Shown here: in pieces, positions 17,926 through 25,633 of the stretch
Layout: every line of letters begins with the position of its first letter
How positions within the stretch are numbered: position 1 is the first letter of the stretch
Assembly (NCBI RefSeq): GCF_003013395.1
Contig: NZ_PXZM01000026.1
Span: 1 to 55,828, forward strand
Source of the DNA: Brevibacillus fortis
Lineage (GTDB): Bacteria > Bacillota > Bacilli > Brevibacillales > Brevibacillaceae
Reading direction: 5' to 3'
Length of the DNA: 55,828 nucleotides
The notes under the pieces: generated by a model
The model's database searches: none
What the model was told of the DNA's origin: nothing
The model's input: only the letters and a program-made list of their open reading frames with translations
Made by a program: the position numbers and the translations under genes

Positions 17926-18360
17926 TTATCTTTGTAGGCGTTGCATTGAATGTGAATGTGCGAGTTGCTGGAAGACTGCGTTCACGTCTTTCAAGTTGTT
18001 CAAGTCATACTCTTTTTCCGTGTTTTGTTGTTGTGATTGAGCTGTCACATCAAGAGCTCCAGACGCTTGATTAGCTGCTACTGCCGCATTGAATAGGCCG
18101 TTATTAATCATCTTGCCCTCTTGCATAGCCTTAAGCGCCAGATCAGCTGCTGTCATTGGGTTTTCCCCATACTTCGCCTCGTTGACCAAAGCAGGATCGA
18201 TATTTGCTGCAATAGCGTCAATGGCGCGAAGGCGCTCCCTCTCTTGTGCAGCTGCATCTTGAGTATTTTGTGCCTGATTCGGTGCGGGTGGTTGTGGTGC
18301 TGCATTTGATGCTGTCGGTGGTTGTGGATCGATTACTTGTGTTTGATTGGTTACTTGCAT
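17926..18360 (-). CDS. nested in-frame scaffold protein (internal start in protease gene)
   Basis: An ATG at 18360 in the protease frame is preceded by AAGGAG with 8-base spacing, an unusually good ribosome binding site inside a gene. It would give a 144-residue protein equal to the Gln/Ala-rich C-terminus of the protease. Lambda makes its scaffold Nu3 from the end of gene C in the same way. The start site is read directly; the scaffold role is inferred from this parallel. Confidence 0.7.
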   Translation of the reverse strand: MQVTNQTQVIDPQPPTASNAAPQPPAPNQAQNTQDAAAQERERLRAIDAIAANIDPALVNEAKYGENPMTAADLALKAMQEGKMINNGLFNAAVAANQASGALDVTAQSQQQNTEKEYDLNNLKDVNAVFQQLAHSHSMQRLQR

Positions 18361-19011
18361 TATGCTCGCTCCTTCCGTTTGGAACTTCATAATTTCATTT
18401 CGGACACGGTCTATCACCTGTTGGGGAATCATTTCGATGCCTGCATGTGCGACAGCACTGAGCTGATTAGAATCGTCGAACATGATTTCATCGATAAACC
18501 CTTTTGCCAATGCTTCTTGTGCCGTCATCCACGTTTCGCGGTTCATGAGGGTACTCAATTCGTTCTGAGACAACCCTGTTTTTAGTCGGTATGCATTCGC
18601 AATGGACTTATCGACCGCTTGGAGGAAATCCGCTGTGTGCCGATGCTCCCACTTATCTCCCTGAGTCCGAGTCTTTGCGTTGTGAATCATGAATTGTGCC
18701 GTTGGTGACATTCTGACCTTCTTTCCACCCATGGACGCTACAGAAGCAGCACTTGCTGCCACACCGACGATTTGGACGTCAACACCAGCTGGATGACTTT
18801 TCAGCATGGTATAGATTTCACTGCCCGAATAAACATCACCACCACCTGAGTTGATAATGACCTCAAGATCATCGCCGTTTGCTTCCGCAATCGCTTTCGA
18901 TATTTTTCCAGGGCTTGTTGCATCCATTTCGAATAAGTCGTAAATCCATTGATGGTCATTCGGGATGATTGCACCTCTAACTTCAATCCGTTTTGGCATT
19001 TTGTTTGTCAC
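17926..19011 (-). CDS. head maturation protease, ClpP-type (S14) with C-terminal scaffold
   Basis: 361 residues. Residues about 8-190 form a ClpP-related serine protease: GGGDVYSGSEIY, the nucleophile serine in AASAASVASMGG, and a histidine in QFMIHNAKTR. Residues about 218-361 are Gln/Pro/Ala-rich and resemble a scaffolding domain. It would process the prohead. It overlaps the portal gene by 29 bp. Lambda uses an S49 protease at this place, so the enzyme class differs while the layout is the same. Confidence 0.9.
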   Translation of the reverse strand: MTNKMPKRIEVRGAIIPNDHQWIYDLFEMDATSPGKISKAIAEANGDDLEVIINSGGGDVYSGSEIYTMLKSHPAGVDVQIVGVAASAASVASMGGKKVRMSPTAQFMIHNAKTRTQGDKWEHRHTADFLQAVDKSIANAYRLKTGLSQNELSTLMNRETWMTAQEALAKGFIDEIMFDDSNQLSAVAHAGIEMIPQQVIDRVRNEIMKFQTEGASIMQVTNQTQVIDPQPPTASNAAPQPPAPNQAQNTQDAAAQERERLRAIDAIAANIDPALVNEAKYGENPMTAADLALKAMQEGKMINNGLFNAAVAANQASGALDVTAQSQQQNTEKEYDLNNLKDVNAVFQQLAHSHSMQRLQR

Positions 19012-20635
19012 CTCCTTTCATGCCCGGAATTTGTGCTTGTGGCAGGTCCCGACGTGCCTCCCACTCGCGCATCAGCACGTCAATATTGCTATCCCAGTCC
19101 ATCCCTGTGAGCTCCGCCGTTTCTCGTTCATGCGTGCTAAATCCGTTGTTGATTCGTTTCACGGCAGCATCTACTTCTTTCTCAGGGTCGATTTGACCAG
19201 GACTCGGTCCAATCCAAATGGCTTGGCTCCAAAGCTTTCGCATGACCGGATCGTTAAAATATCCAGGTGCCTTAATACGTCCGGTTGCCACGGCTTCAAA
19301 TAACCATGTTTCGTAGACCGGCTGACAGAAATCATGCGAGAACCAATCACGACGGTCTCGGAAGGATCTCCACGCTTGCAAGAGTGCAGCTCGACTCGCT
19401 GAATAGCTACTGTTGAACACAGAAAGCAACACTTCATATGGCATGTCTAACGCTGCGCCTGCTAACTGCGCCATGGTCTTTGTAAACGAATCAAAGCCGG
19501 CGTTCGGATGCGTAGGATCTCCAAAGGTCACTTCCTCGCCTTCTGCCAACATGTTGATGGTTCCCGGACCCAACTCGTAACTGGAAAGCCGTTCCTCTGG
19601 CGACAGTTTCAATTGCTCACTTTCAGGAATGGGATTGGTAAACGGTATTTCGTTTTTTGCTCCTTCTTTTCGTGTAATGAAGGCAGCGAAAAAACTATTG
19701 ATGATCGCCGCTGCCATCTCAGCCTCGGCATAACGGTCCATTTGTTTGACTTGCTCGATGACAGGAGCAAGATACGGTACACCGCGATATTGCTCTGCCC
19801 TCTCCGCATCCATGACAAAAAGCACGTTAGGCAATCCGGAAACTGGATTCTGTGCCTCAACGCGCGTCCATTGTGTTATATGTCCTTGTGGAATCGTACT
19901 GTTCGGGTGTTTATTGCTTATCCAGTAAGCAATCACTTTACCATTCGGGTCTGTCTCGACTCCATTTTGGATAGCACGGCCATCTGACAGCTGCACATAT
20001 TCGGAAAACGAGAAGCCCTCGGTAGTAAGGATTGGGGAGTATCCTTGCGTATGATTTGGATTGTTGAGCCTGTCTCCCTCAATGAGGTGAAGCCGCATAC
20101 GATATGGATTTAGCCGCTCTGCGGCATCTGTATATTTCATAACAGCAAGGGAATCACCGTTCAGCAGCCATCCGGTCAACATGATCCGTTGTGCATCGTA
20201 GAAGTCATTTAACCCAGTGTTATCGATCTTGGATGATGCCCAAAGGTTAAATTCAAACTCTGTACGATCTTCCCACTCCTTTGCCTGCTCCGCTGTAATA
20301 CCAAGTAACCGGTAATTGAGTTGGCATTTGAGTGTGAGTCCTGAGCCCACGACATTCGACTGATTTTTCTTAATGGCTCCTGTAGCCAGACCCCCACCCA
20401 TGTAAAGGTCACGGCTGCGCTCCCGCAGTAAAGCAAGATTTTGTCCGATGTCCTCTTGCGGACTTTTGCTGTCACTGCGCCAGCCTTTCATTGAGTTTTT
20501 TTGTTTGCTGCCCCCGCTATTCGAATAACCGCTATTCGTAACCCTCCGAAGTGCCGATAGTTTTGCGCGATTCACTTCTCGATTTAACGCCATAGTTGGT
20601 GATAGCCATTCAATTGTTTTGTCTAAGAACTTCAC
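18983..20635 (-). CDS. portal protein, lambda gpB family
   Basis: 550 residues of the phage portal lambda family: LRERSRDLYMGGGLATGAIKKNQSN, VVGSGLTLK and the late FNSSYSASRAALLQAWRSF are distinctive. Twelve copies form the DNA entry ring and connect head to tail. C-terminus is Gly/Lys-rich. Overlaps the protease gene. Confidence 0.93.
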   Translation of the reverse strand: MKFLDKTIEWLSPTMALNREVNRAKLSALRRVTNSGYSNSGGSKQKNSMKGWRSDSKSPQEDIGQNLALLRERSRDLYMGGGLATGAIKKNQSNVVGSGLTLKCQLNYRLLGITAEQAKEWEDRTEFEFNLWASSKIDNTGLNDFYDAQRIMLTGWLLNGDSLAVMKYTDAAERLNPYRMRLHLIEGDRLNNPNHTQGYSPILTTEGFSFSEYVQLSDGRAIQNGVETDPNGKVIAYWISNKHPNSTIPQGHITQWTRVEAQNPVSGLPNVLFVMDAERAEQYRGVPYLAPVIEQVKQMDRYAEAEMAAAIINSFFAAFITRKEGAKNEIPFTNPIPESEQLKLSPEERLSSYELGPGTINMLAEGEEVTFGDPTHPNAGFDSFTKTMAQLAGAALDMPYEVLLSVFNSSYSASRAALLQAWRSFRDRRDWFSHDFCQPVYETWLFEAVATGRIKAPGYFNDPVMRKLWSQAIWIGPSPGQIDPEKEVDAAVKRINNGFSTHERETAELTGMDWDSNIDVLMREWEARRDLPQAQIPGMKGGDKQNAKTD

Positions 20636-20650
20636 AAATTACTCACCCCC

Positions 20651-20926
20651 TTACAAATCTCGATAGATGACTCGAAATGCCTTACGCTTTGATGGACTCT
20701 CACCTGTTGTTAGTGAGTTTTCCAGTTCGTTTTTCCGGTCTTGCAGCTTCTCAATCTCTTCTTTGATGAGTTTTAAGTCGCCACGCCGCAAATTCCTGGA
20801 CCCGATACGGTATTCCTGTGCCCCAGTCAAAATGGCTGTTTCAGCCTCGTAGTATTTACTCAGACGGTCTTTAACAATTTCCAGCTCATCTTGTAGCCTT
20901 GTCTGTTGTCTTGGATCATAAGCCAT
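20651..20926 (-). CDS. gpW-like head completion protein (DUF6148-like)
   Basis: 91 residues, largely helical: a first helix, then AETAILTGAQEYRIGSRNL and LKLIKEEIEKLQDRKNELE. The helix-hairpin-helix layout and the RIGSRNLRRGDL motif resemble lambda gpW and DUF6148 proteins, which lie between large terminase and portal and plug the filled head. The position fits exactly. Confidence 0.75.
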   Translation of the reverse strand: MAYDPRQQTRLQDELEIVKDRLSKYYEAETAILTGAQEYRIGSRNLRRGDLKLIKEEIEKLQDRKNELENSLTTGESPSKRKAFRVIYRDL

Positions 20927-20939
20927 ATCCTACACCCCC

Positions 20940-22778
20940 TCACCAAAGCTTTGAGCGCTTGACTAGCTGCTTTGCTTGCTGGCCTGATATTTGTTTGGCT
21001 GCAGCTGTATGTTTTACGGGAGGATTAGTTTCCCGCAAGCGTTTTTCGAGTGCATCAAAGTCTGGTTTCAGCAAACGCAACGCTGCAAGACCATAGACCC
21101 GTAAATCCAGCGGCTCATTCCTCTTGTCCTTGGCGACATTTTCCCAAACCATGACCGTTTGGCCATTCTTTCTTCGAAACACCTGCCGCTCAGAAACAAG
21201 ACCTTTGAAATAAATCTGATCATATCCGCACTCTTCCTCAATCGGGAAATGAAAAAAGTGCGGTCCTGGCTCTTGGATCAGCAAGCGCTGCATGATCGTC
21301 GTCTTTCCAGAATCCACACCAAGGAGGATGAGAGGAAGCTTGTATTTGTTGTTTTTGGATACCTTTCGAATTAACTCAAGGCCTGAACCGCCTTCCCCTT
21401 TAATGGCGAAAACACGGCTTTGGAGTCTCTGCCCACAGTATTTATAAACTTCATCGGTGTAATGACCGCCTGAGTCAACAAAAGTACACGCTATAATCAG
21501 TCCTGCACCATTGGCGAATTTCCAGACTCGTTCCCGCTTATCATCGAGCTCTCTCCATGTTTGCGGATTGTCTGGCTTTCCCCAGATAACTCCTTTTTCG
21601 ATTCCCCAAGACTCTTCTTCTTTGCCCCAGCCGACAACTTCGTACTCTAATCGGTCATTCTGGGTGTCGACTGCCATCGTAAGGACGAGAACGCCGTTCG
21701 GTAGCTCAGCATCGTAGCTTTCTCGCCGCTCCAGGAGAATGTTTTCGTCCTGAATATCACCGCGATCTTCCCATGTTTCGCTCAATAACGTATTAACAAA
21801 AACCTGCATCTGCTCGGGATTTCCTTTTTTCAACTCGTCCTGTGCGATCAAAAAAGCTTCGATCATTTCTTGCCAACGAGTCCATGGAGACGCTAACGCG
21901 TTCATGTGGAATCCCTTTACTTTTCGTTCCGGGAATTCATGTATCCATTCACCTTTTCCGGCAATCTGTTGTTTCTTCCAATCAATTTCAGGAGAATCGA
22001 AGCCACAATGCAAGCAGCGCATCGATACGGAATCGAATATGATCCGTTTCCAATCCAAAGGTTGGAGTGCCTCACACTTTGGACATGGAAGATTCCATTC
22101 ACCTTTCGAAGAGTTATTGTATAACTGCTCGATCCGCGAATGGCCCTTAATTGTCGGCGTTGACGCAACTACAATTTTTCTATTGTGGAACGTGGCTGTC
22201 CGTCTTCTTGCCAAATCCAACGCGTCACCCTCAGAAGTCGCCTCGAATCGGTCCAGCTCATCGACCAGCAATATCCTGATCGGGCGGCTCGCCAGGGAGG
22301 CAGGGGAATTACTACCCACGATGGTGATATGACCGCCCGGGAATGATTTGTGCAAGATGGTATTTCCTGAATCTTTGGCTTTCGAATCAGCTACCTTTTT
22401 AGTCAAAACTGGCGTATCGCGTATCATTGTGCTTAGTCGATCTTTTGAAAAGCTTTTTCCCATATCTAGTGTGGGGACAACCAGCATCATAGGAGACGGG
22501 TCCTGATCGATGTAATATCCAATGATGTTTTCCTGAGATAGCGTTTTTCCAACCTGTGATCCCATCTCAAATACTACTTCTTCTACTTCTGGATCACTAA
22601 CTGCATCCATCATGCCCTTTTGATAGGGCGCCCGTTCGCTTCTGTACTTCCCTGCCTCAGCTGCCGATTCAGGAGACAGATATCGGTAGGCATCTGCCCA
22701 CTCAGTTATTGTCAAATCGGTAGGAGGAGAAACGATTTGGGCGATAGCCTGGTAAAGCTTACGATGTTTCTGGCTCAT
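20940..22778 (-). CDS. terminase large subunit, GpA family
   Basis: About 612 residues from the ATG at 22778 (the frame stays open to a TTG at 22817). The ATPase part has VVFEMGSQVGKTLSQENII (Walker A-like), ILLVDELDRFE (Walker B) and a zinc-like CPKCEALQPL...CLHCG pair. The nuclease part has TMAVDTQNDRLEYEVVGW and VDSGGHYTDEVYKYC. It cuts and pumps DNA into proheads and indicates lambda/P2-type cos packaging. It overlaps the small subunit gene. Confidence 0.93.
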   Translation of the reverse strand: MSQKHRKLYQAIAQIVSPPTDLTITEWADAYRYLSPESAAEAGKYRSERAPYQKGMMDAVSDPEVEEVVFEMGSQVGKTLSQENIIGYYIDQDPSPMMLVVPTLDMGKSFSKDRLSTMIRDTPVLTKKVADSKAKDSGNTILHKSFPGGHITIVGSNSPASLASRPIRILLVDELDRFEATSEGDALDLARRRTATFHNRKIVVASTPTIKGHSRIEQLYNNSSKGEWNLPCPKCEALQPLDWKRIIFDSVSMRCLHCGFDSPEIDWKKQQIAGKGEWIHEFPERKVKGFHMNALASPWTRWQEMIEAFLIAQDELKKGNPEQMQVFVNTLLSETWEDRGDIQDENILLERRESYDAELPNGVLVLTMAVDTQNDRLEYEVVGWGKEEESWGIEKGVIWGKPDNPQTWRELDDKRERVWKFANGAGLIIACTFVDSGGHYTDEVYKYCGQRLQSRVFAIKGEGGSGLELIRKVSKNNKYKLPLILLGVDSGKTTIMQRLLIQEPGPHFFHFPIEEECGYDQIYFKGLVSERQVFRRKNGQTVMVWENVAKDKRNEPLDLRVYGLAALRLLKPDFDALEKRLRETNPPVKHTAAAKQISGQQAKQLVKRSKLW

Positions 22779-23268
22779 GCTCTTCACCAGTTGGCTCGAC
22801 CGTGCCCTTTTCAGCAAAGTTGGTATAGTGATCGGCCAGCTCTTGCAATGCTTCTTTAATCTCTTTTTGCAATATCCCCACGATTACCGGCATTTCTGTT
22901 TCAAATTGGAGCAAAGGAGATACTTTCGATGGGATTGTGAGGCAGCGCGCTTTGAACAGACCAACCATTCGCTCTATAATCTTCACTACTTCATCTATTT
23001 GAATAAGCGACAATTCTTTTTCTGCCAGATCCAACTCAGCAATTTTTCGCTTTGCGCGTTCGTGCAGCGCTTTTTCCTCGTTGTAATCGATGTCTGTATT
23101 ATCGCTAAGATGCTGCGCGTATTTGATGTACCGCTGAACGTTGTTGGCTAGATCGTATTTTCCTCTGCTGATTTGTTCAAGGACACCATCCCGGGTGAGT
23201 GTATTTACCCATTTGGGGGTTTTTCCGATCACATCAGCAAGCTGCTGTGTGCCCACAATCATATCCAT
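22759..23268 (-). CDS. terminase small subunit, Nu1-like
   Basis: 169 residues from the ATG at 23268, which follows AGGAGAG; the open frame further upstream has no such site. Residues 1-40 form a DNA-binding winged HTH (GTQQLADVIGKTPKWVNTLTR), then KYDLANNVQRYIKYAQHL, and a long helical region for oligomerisation, as in lambda Nu1. It would recognise the packaging site, possibly in the non-coding region directly upstream. Confidence 0.88.
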   Translation of the reverse strand: MDMIVGTQQLADVIGKTPKWVNTLTRDGVLEQISRGKYDLANNVQRYIKYAQHLSDNTDIDYNEEKALHERAKRKIAELDLAEKELSLIQIDEVVKIIERMVGLFKARCLTIPSKVSPLLQFETEMPVIVGILQKEIKEALQELADHYTNFAEKGTVEPTGEEHEPETS

Positions 23269-23463
23269 GAGTTCTCTCCTTTCTTTCGGAAGTAAAAAAC
23301 AAATCGCTTCCTCTTCTTGACCCACGGCAATTCGGGACAGTAGATGAAGCGACTTTTTCAGTAGTAGCAACGATCTGTGAATAGGAAGTGACTTTAAAAT
23401 TTTGAGTCTAGCTGAATTTCGGGGCTCGCTCGACCCGCATGGCATCAGGCTGTCTGGAAGTAC
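23269..23463 (-). other. non-coding region, possible cos packaging site
   Basis: 195 bases without a gene, directly upstream of the small terminase start. GAAGYGACTTT occurs twice (23346-23356 and 23395-23405), and TCGCTTC at 23304-23310 is an inverted copy. At 23420-23437 there is an 18-bp partly symmetric GC-rich stretch starting CGGG and ending CCCG. Lambda has cosN and the terminase-binding R sites at the same place relative to Nu1. The match is by position and repeat pattern only. Confidence 0.35.
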
Positions 23464-23745
23464 CTATTGACCATCGTCATACATAGTCATTTGGCGCTCC
23501 TCACCTGCGTGGCGTCCTTGCTTGTCCTCTATTCGCTTGGTATCTGCAGCTATAGATTTTTGCAACTCTTGCTCCATCTTCATGAGCAAATGCAGATCAC
23601 GCACTGAGTTGATGACGATCTTCCCAGTTTTGTAATCCTTCACCCATTGGGCAATGACCGCATGGACCACCTTTCTATATTTCTGGTTCGTATCAACAAA
23701 GTCGGTCAGCAGTTCGTCTTTTTGCTTTTTCATTGATGCCACCAC
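23464..23745 (-). CDS. small helical phage protein before the packaging genes
   Basis: About 93 residues, helical and charged (VIAQWVKDYKTGKIVINSVRDLHLLMKMEQEL). Two starts are possible: GTG at 23745 after AGGAAAG, or ATG at 23733 after GTGGTGG. No family recognised. It lies between the structured RNA region and the terminase genes, in the late operon. Confidence 0.55.
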   Translation of the reverse strand: MVASMKKQKDELLTDFVDTNQKYRKVVHAVIAQWVKDYKTGKIVINSVRDLHLLMKMEQELQKSIAADTKRIEDKQGRHAGEERQMTMYDDGQ

Positions 23746-23761
23746 AGCTTTCCTATATTAT
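23733..23761 (+). promoter_or_regulatory. promoter for plus-strand RNA gene candidate
   Basis: TTGATG (23733-23738), 17-base spacer, TATTAT (23756-23761). The predicted first base is near 23768, where the first stem of the putative RNA begins. It opposes the late operon. Confidence 0.5.
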
Positions 23762-23767
23762 GGAAAT

Positions 23768-23866
23768 GAGATAGTGGCTTGAAGAATCCGTGGCCACGGT
23801 GTTCCACTATCTCTGCTGGGGTGACCCGGCTTGAGTGGGAGAGTGCTATTGCGCTCTCCTTTTCTT
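23768..23866 (+). ncRNA. candidate small structured RNA antisense to the late operon
   Basis: About 99 nt on the plus strand. Stem 1 pairs GAGATAGTGG (23768-23777) with CCACTATCTC (23804-23813) and holds a smaller CCGT-GGCC-ACGG hairpin. Stem 2 is GCTGGG-GTGA-CCCGGC, a GNRA tetraloop with one U-G pair. Stem 3 pairs GGAGAGTGC with GCGCTCTCC around TATT (23838-23859), followed by TTTTCTT, an intrinsic terminator. In the plus strand both imperfect stems have U-G pairs; on the minus strand the same places are C-A mismatches, which indicates the strand. The tail overlaps the stop of the methyltransferase gene. No known RNA family was recognised. Confidence 0.6.
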
Positions 23867-25082
23867 ATGCCTTCACAGCTATTTCACCAGTGAGTTGTTC
23901 CCATCGTTTTACGATCACATCGCAATATTTGGGGTCAATCTCCATGAGGTAGGCGACCCGCTCGGTTTGCTCAGCTGCAACAATCGTTGATCCAGAACCG
24001 CCAAAGAAGTCGACCGCGATGTCCCCACGCCTGCTGCTGTTCTGTAAAGCTCGAGCTACTAGAGCAATTGGCTTCATCGTGGGATGCTCTGCATTACGTG
24101 CTGGTTTATCGATTTCCCAGACCGTGTCCTGCTTACGGTCACCATACCATCGATGTGCAGCCCCCGGCTTCCATCCATAGAGAATGGGTTCGTGACGCCA
24201 ATGGTAATCCTGTCGGCCGATAGAAAAACTATTTTTTACCCAAACGAGACACTGTTTCAAAAGCCATCCCGATTCTTTCATAGCTGATTTAAAATTTGCG
24301 CCCTCCGTAGCGGCATAACATACATAGATAGGCGCTCCGTCTTCGGATACGTAAAAGAGGTTTTGATAGACGGTCACCAGGAATTCCTTGAACTGGCTGT
24401 CTGCCATCTTGTCGTTCTCAATCTTGAGGGCATCCTTCGTTTTACCGGTGTAATCCACGTTGTACGGCGGATCCGTGAATGCCATCGCAGCAAGCTTGCC
24501 ATCCATAAGCCGTTCAACGTCCGTTTGGTTGGTCGAATCTCCGCACAAAAGGCGATGTCGCCCGATAATCCAAAGGTCGCCTGGTCGTGTGACTGGATCT
24601 TCGGCTTTTGAGAGCGCGTCTTCAACATCGAAATCATCCTCTTTCACTTCGACATTCTCTGGCTCTAAAGAAAACGACTCACTTTGGAACAATTCGTCCA
24701 AGTCAGCCGTATCAAATCCTGTTAGCGAAAGGTCGAAGTCAAGCCCTTGCAGGTCGTTCATCATATCGCGCAATTTGGGAAGGTCCCAATCGCCACCTAT
24801 TTTGTTCAAAGCAATATTAAGCGCCTTTTCCTTTTCTGGTTCCAATTGAACGACAACCACCTCAATCTCGGTCCGGCCCTGCTCGTTCAACAGAATTTTG
24901 TACCGTTGATGCCCACCTACGATGTTCCCCGTGACTTCGTTCCAAATCACTGGCTCTAGATACCCAAACTCCTCGATGGATCTTTTCAGCTTTTCGTATT
25001 CATCTTCACCTGGCTGTAGGTCGAGGCGTGGGTTGTAATCAGCAACGTTGATCATAGAAACAGGGATAGTACGAATGTTCAC
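23865..25082 (-). CDS. ParB-domain / DNA methyltransferase fusion
   Basis: About 405 residues from a GTG with AAGGAGG 9 bases upstream. Residues 1-90 form a ParB/sulfiredoxin-like domain (IPVSMINVADYNPR, GYLEPVIWN, IVGGHQRYKILL). The C-terminal part is a type II-like N6/N4 methyltransferase: DPPYNVDY is the catalytic DPPY, and VDFFGGSGSTIVAAEQ is the SAM-binding FxGxG motif. Such fusions are common next to phage terminases and may modify the phage genome or a packaging or origin site. It follows a terminator, so it probably begins the late operon. Confidence 0.92.
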   Translation of the reverse strand: MNIRTIPVSMINVADYNPRLDLQPGEDEYEKLKRSIEEFGYLEPVIWNEVTGNIVGGHQRYKILLNEQGRTEIEVVVVQLEPEKEKALNIALNKIGGDWDLPKLRDMMNDLQGLDFDLSLTGFDTADLDELFQSESFSLEPENVEVKEDDFDVEDALSKAEDPVTRPGDLWIIGRHRLLCGDSTNQTDVERLMDGKLAAMAFTDPPYNVDYTGKTKDALKIENDKMADSQFKEFLVTVYQNLFYVSEDGAPIYVCYAATEGANFKSAMKESGWLLKQCLVWVKNSFSIGRQDYHWRHEPILYGWKPGAAHRWYGDRKQDTVWEIDKPARNAEHPTMKPIALVARALQNSSRRGDIAVDFFGGSGSTIVAAEQTERVAYLMEIDPKYCDVIVKRWEQLTGEIAVKA

Positions 25083-25109
25083 GCCTTTTTCCTCCTTGCA
25101 AAATGCACG

Positions 25110-25137
25110 AAAAAAGCCACCCGATATGCCGGATGGC
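25110..25137 (-). terminator. intrinsic terminator between early and late genes
   Basis: On the minus strand GCCATCCG pairs with CGGGTGGC (one T-G pair) around GCATAT, followed by TTTTTTC. It lies between the ArpU-like regulator and the methyltransferase start at 25082, leaving no room for a promoter after it, so the late genes would need antitermination or partial read-through. Confidence 0.8.
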
Positions 25138-25164
25138 TTGTACATTTTCGCTGTTCATAATTTT

Positions 25165-25196
25165 TCGATGCTATCATCGTACCACGTTTTTTGCAA
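25165..25196 (-). promoter_or_regulatory. candidate late promoter with palindromic -10
   Basis: On the minus strand TTGCAA (25196-25191), 17 bases, TAGCAT (25173-25168), inside the end of the ArpU-like gene. The -10 lies in the palindrome CGATG-ATAG-CATCG (25166-25179). The terminator follows about 25 bases after the predicted start, giving a leader that could be controlled by attenuation. Confidence 0.4.
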
Positions 25197-25593
25197 TGGC
25201 AGTGTGCCTTCTTTGTGCCTTCTTGATCCGACTGTTGATCTTTCTTATCCAGTCATAGGAGTAACCTAATTCAGCCGCAATCTCTGCCAACGTCTTTCCT
25301 TCCACATCCTGCATAAATCGCACTTTGTACTCCAGCCCATCGAATTCATTCAAACGTTCCTCAATGGCTTTCCTCGTTTTCTCTTTCTCTTCAAGGACAC
25401 GACTATATGCCTCTACCTGATCGCATATCGTTTCCATCCGCTTCAGGCAAATATCCAATGGCGCAGAAAAACGTCTACTGGAATTAAAGCACCCATGGTA
25501 CCAAAATTGATATTCCCGTTCTAAATCTTTTATACGTATTTCAAAAATATCAATCTCCTTACAAATATCCTGATAGGACTGGATGGGCTGCAT
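25174..25593 (-). CDS. ArpU/sigma-like late transcription regulator
   Basis: About 139 residues from an ATG at 25593 after GGACGGTG; an in-frame GTG lies 3 codons upstream. The N-terminus is helical with WYHGCFNSSRRFSAPLD, and the C-terminus is a sigma-70 region 4-like HTH: YKVRFMQDVEGKTLAEIAAELGYSYDWIRKI. ArpU/RinA-type proteins activate late phage transcription near terminase genes. It is the last early gene and lies right before the late operon, which fits. Confidence 0.8.
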   Translation of the reverse strand: MQPIQSYQDICKEIDIFEIRIKDLEREYQFWYHGCFNSSRRFSAPLDICLKRMETICDQVEAYSRVLEEKEKTRKAIEERLNEFDGLEYKVRFMQDVEGKTLAEIAAELGYSYDWIRKINSRIKKAQRRHTAIAKNVVR

Positions 25594-25633
25594 GCTGTTC
25601 ACCGTCCTTGTTTGGCCATCTTACTCTATTGGA

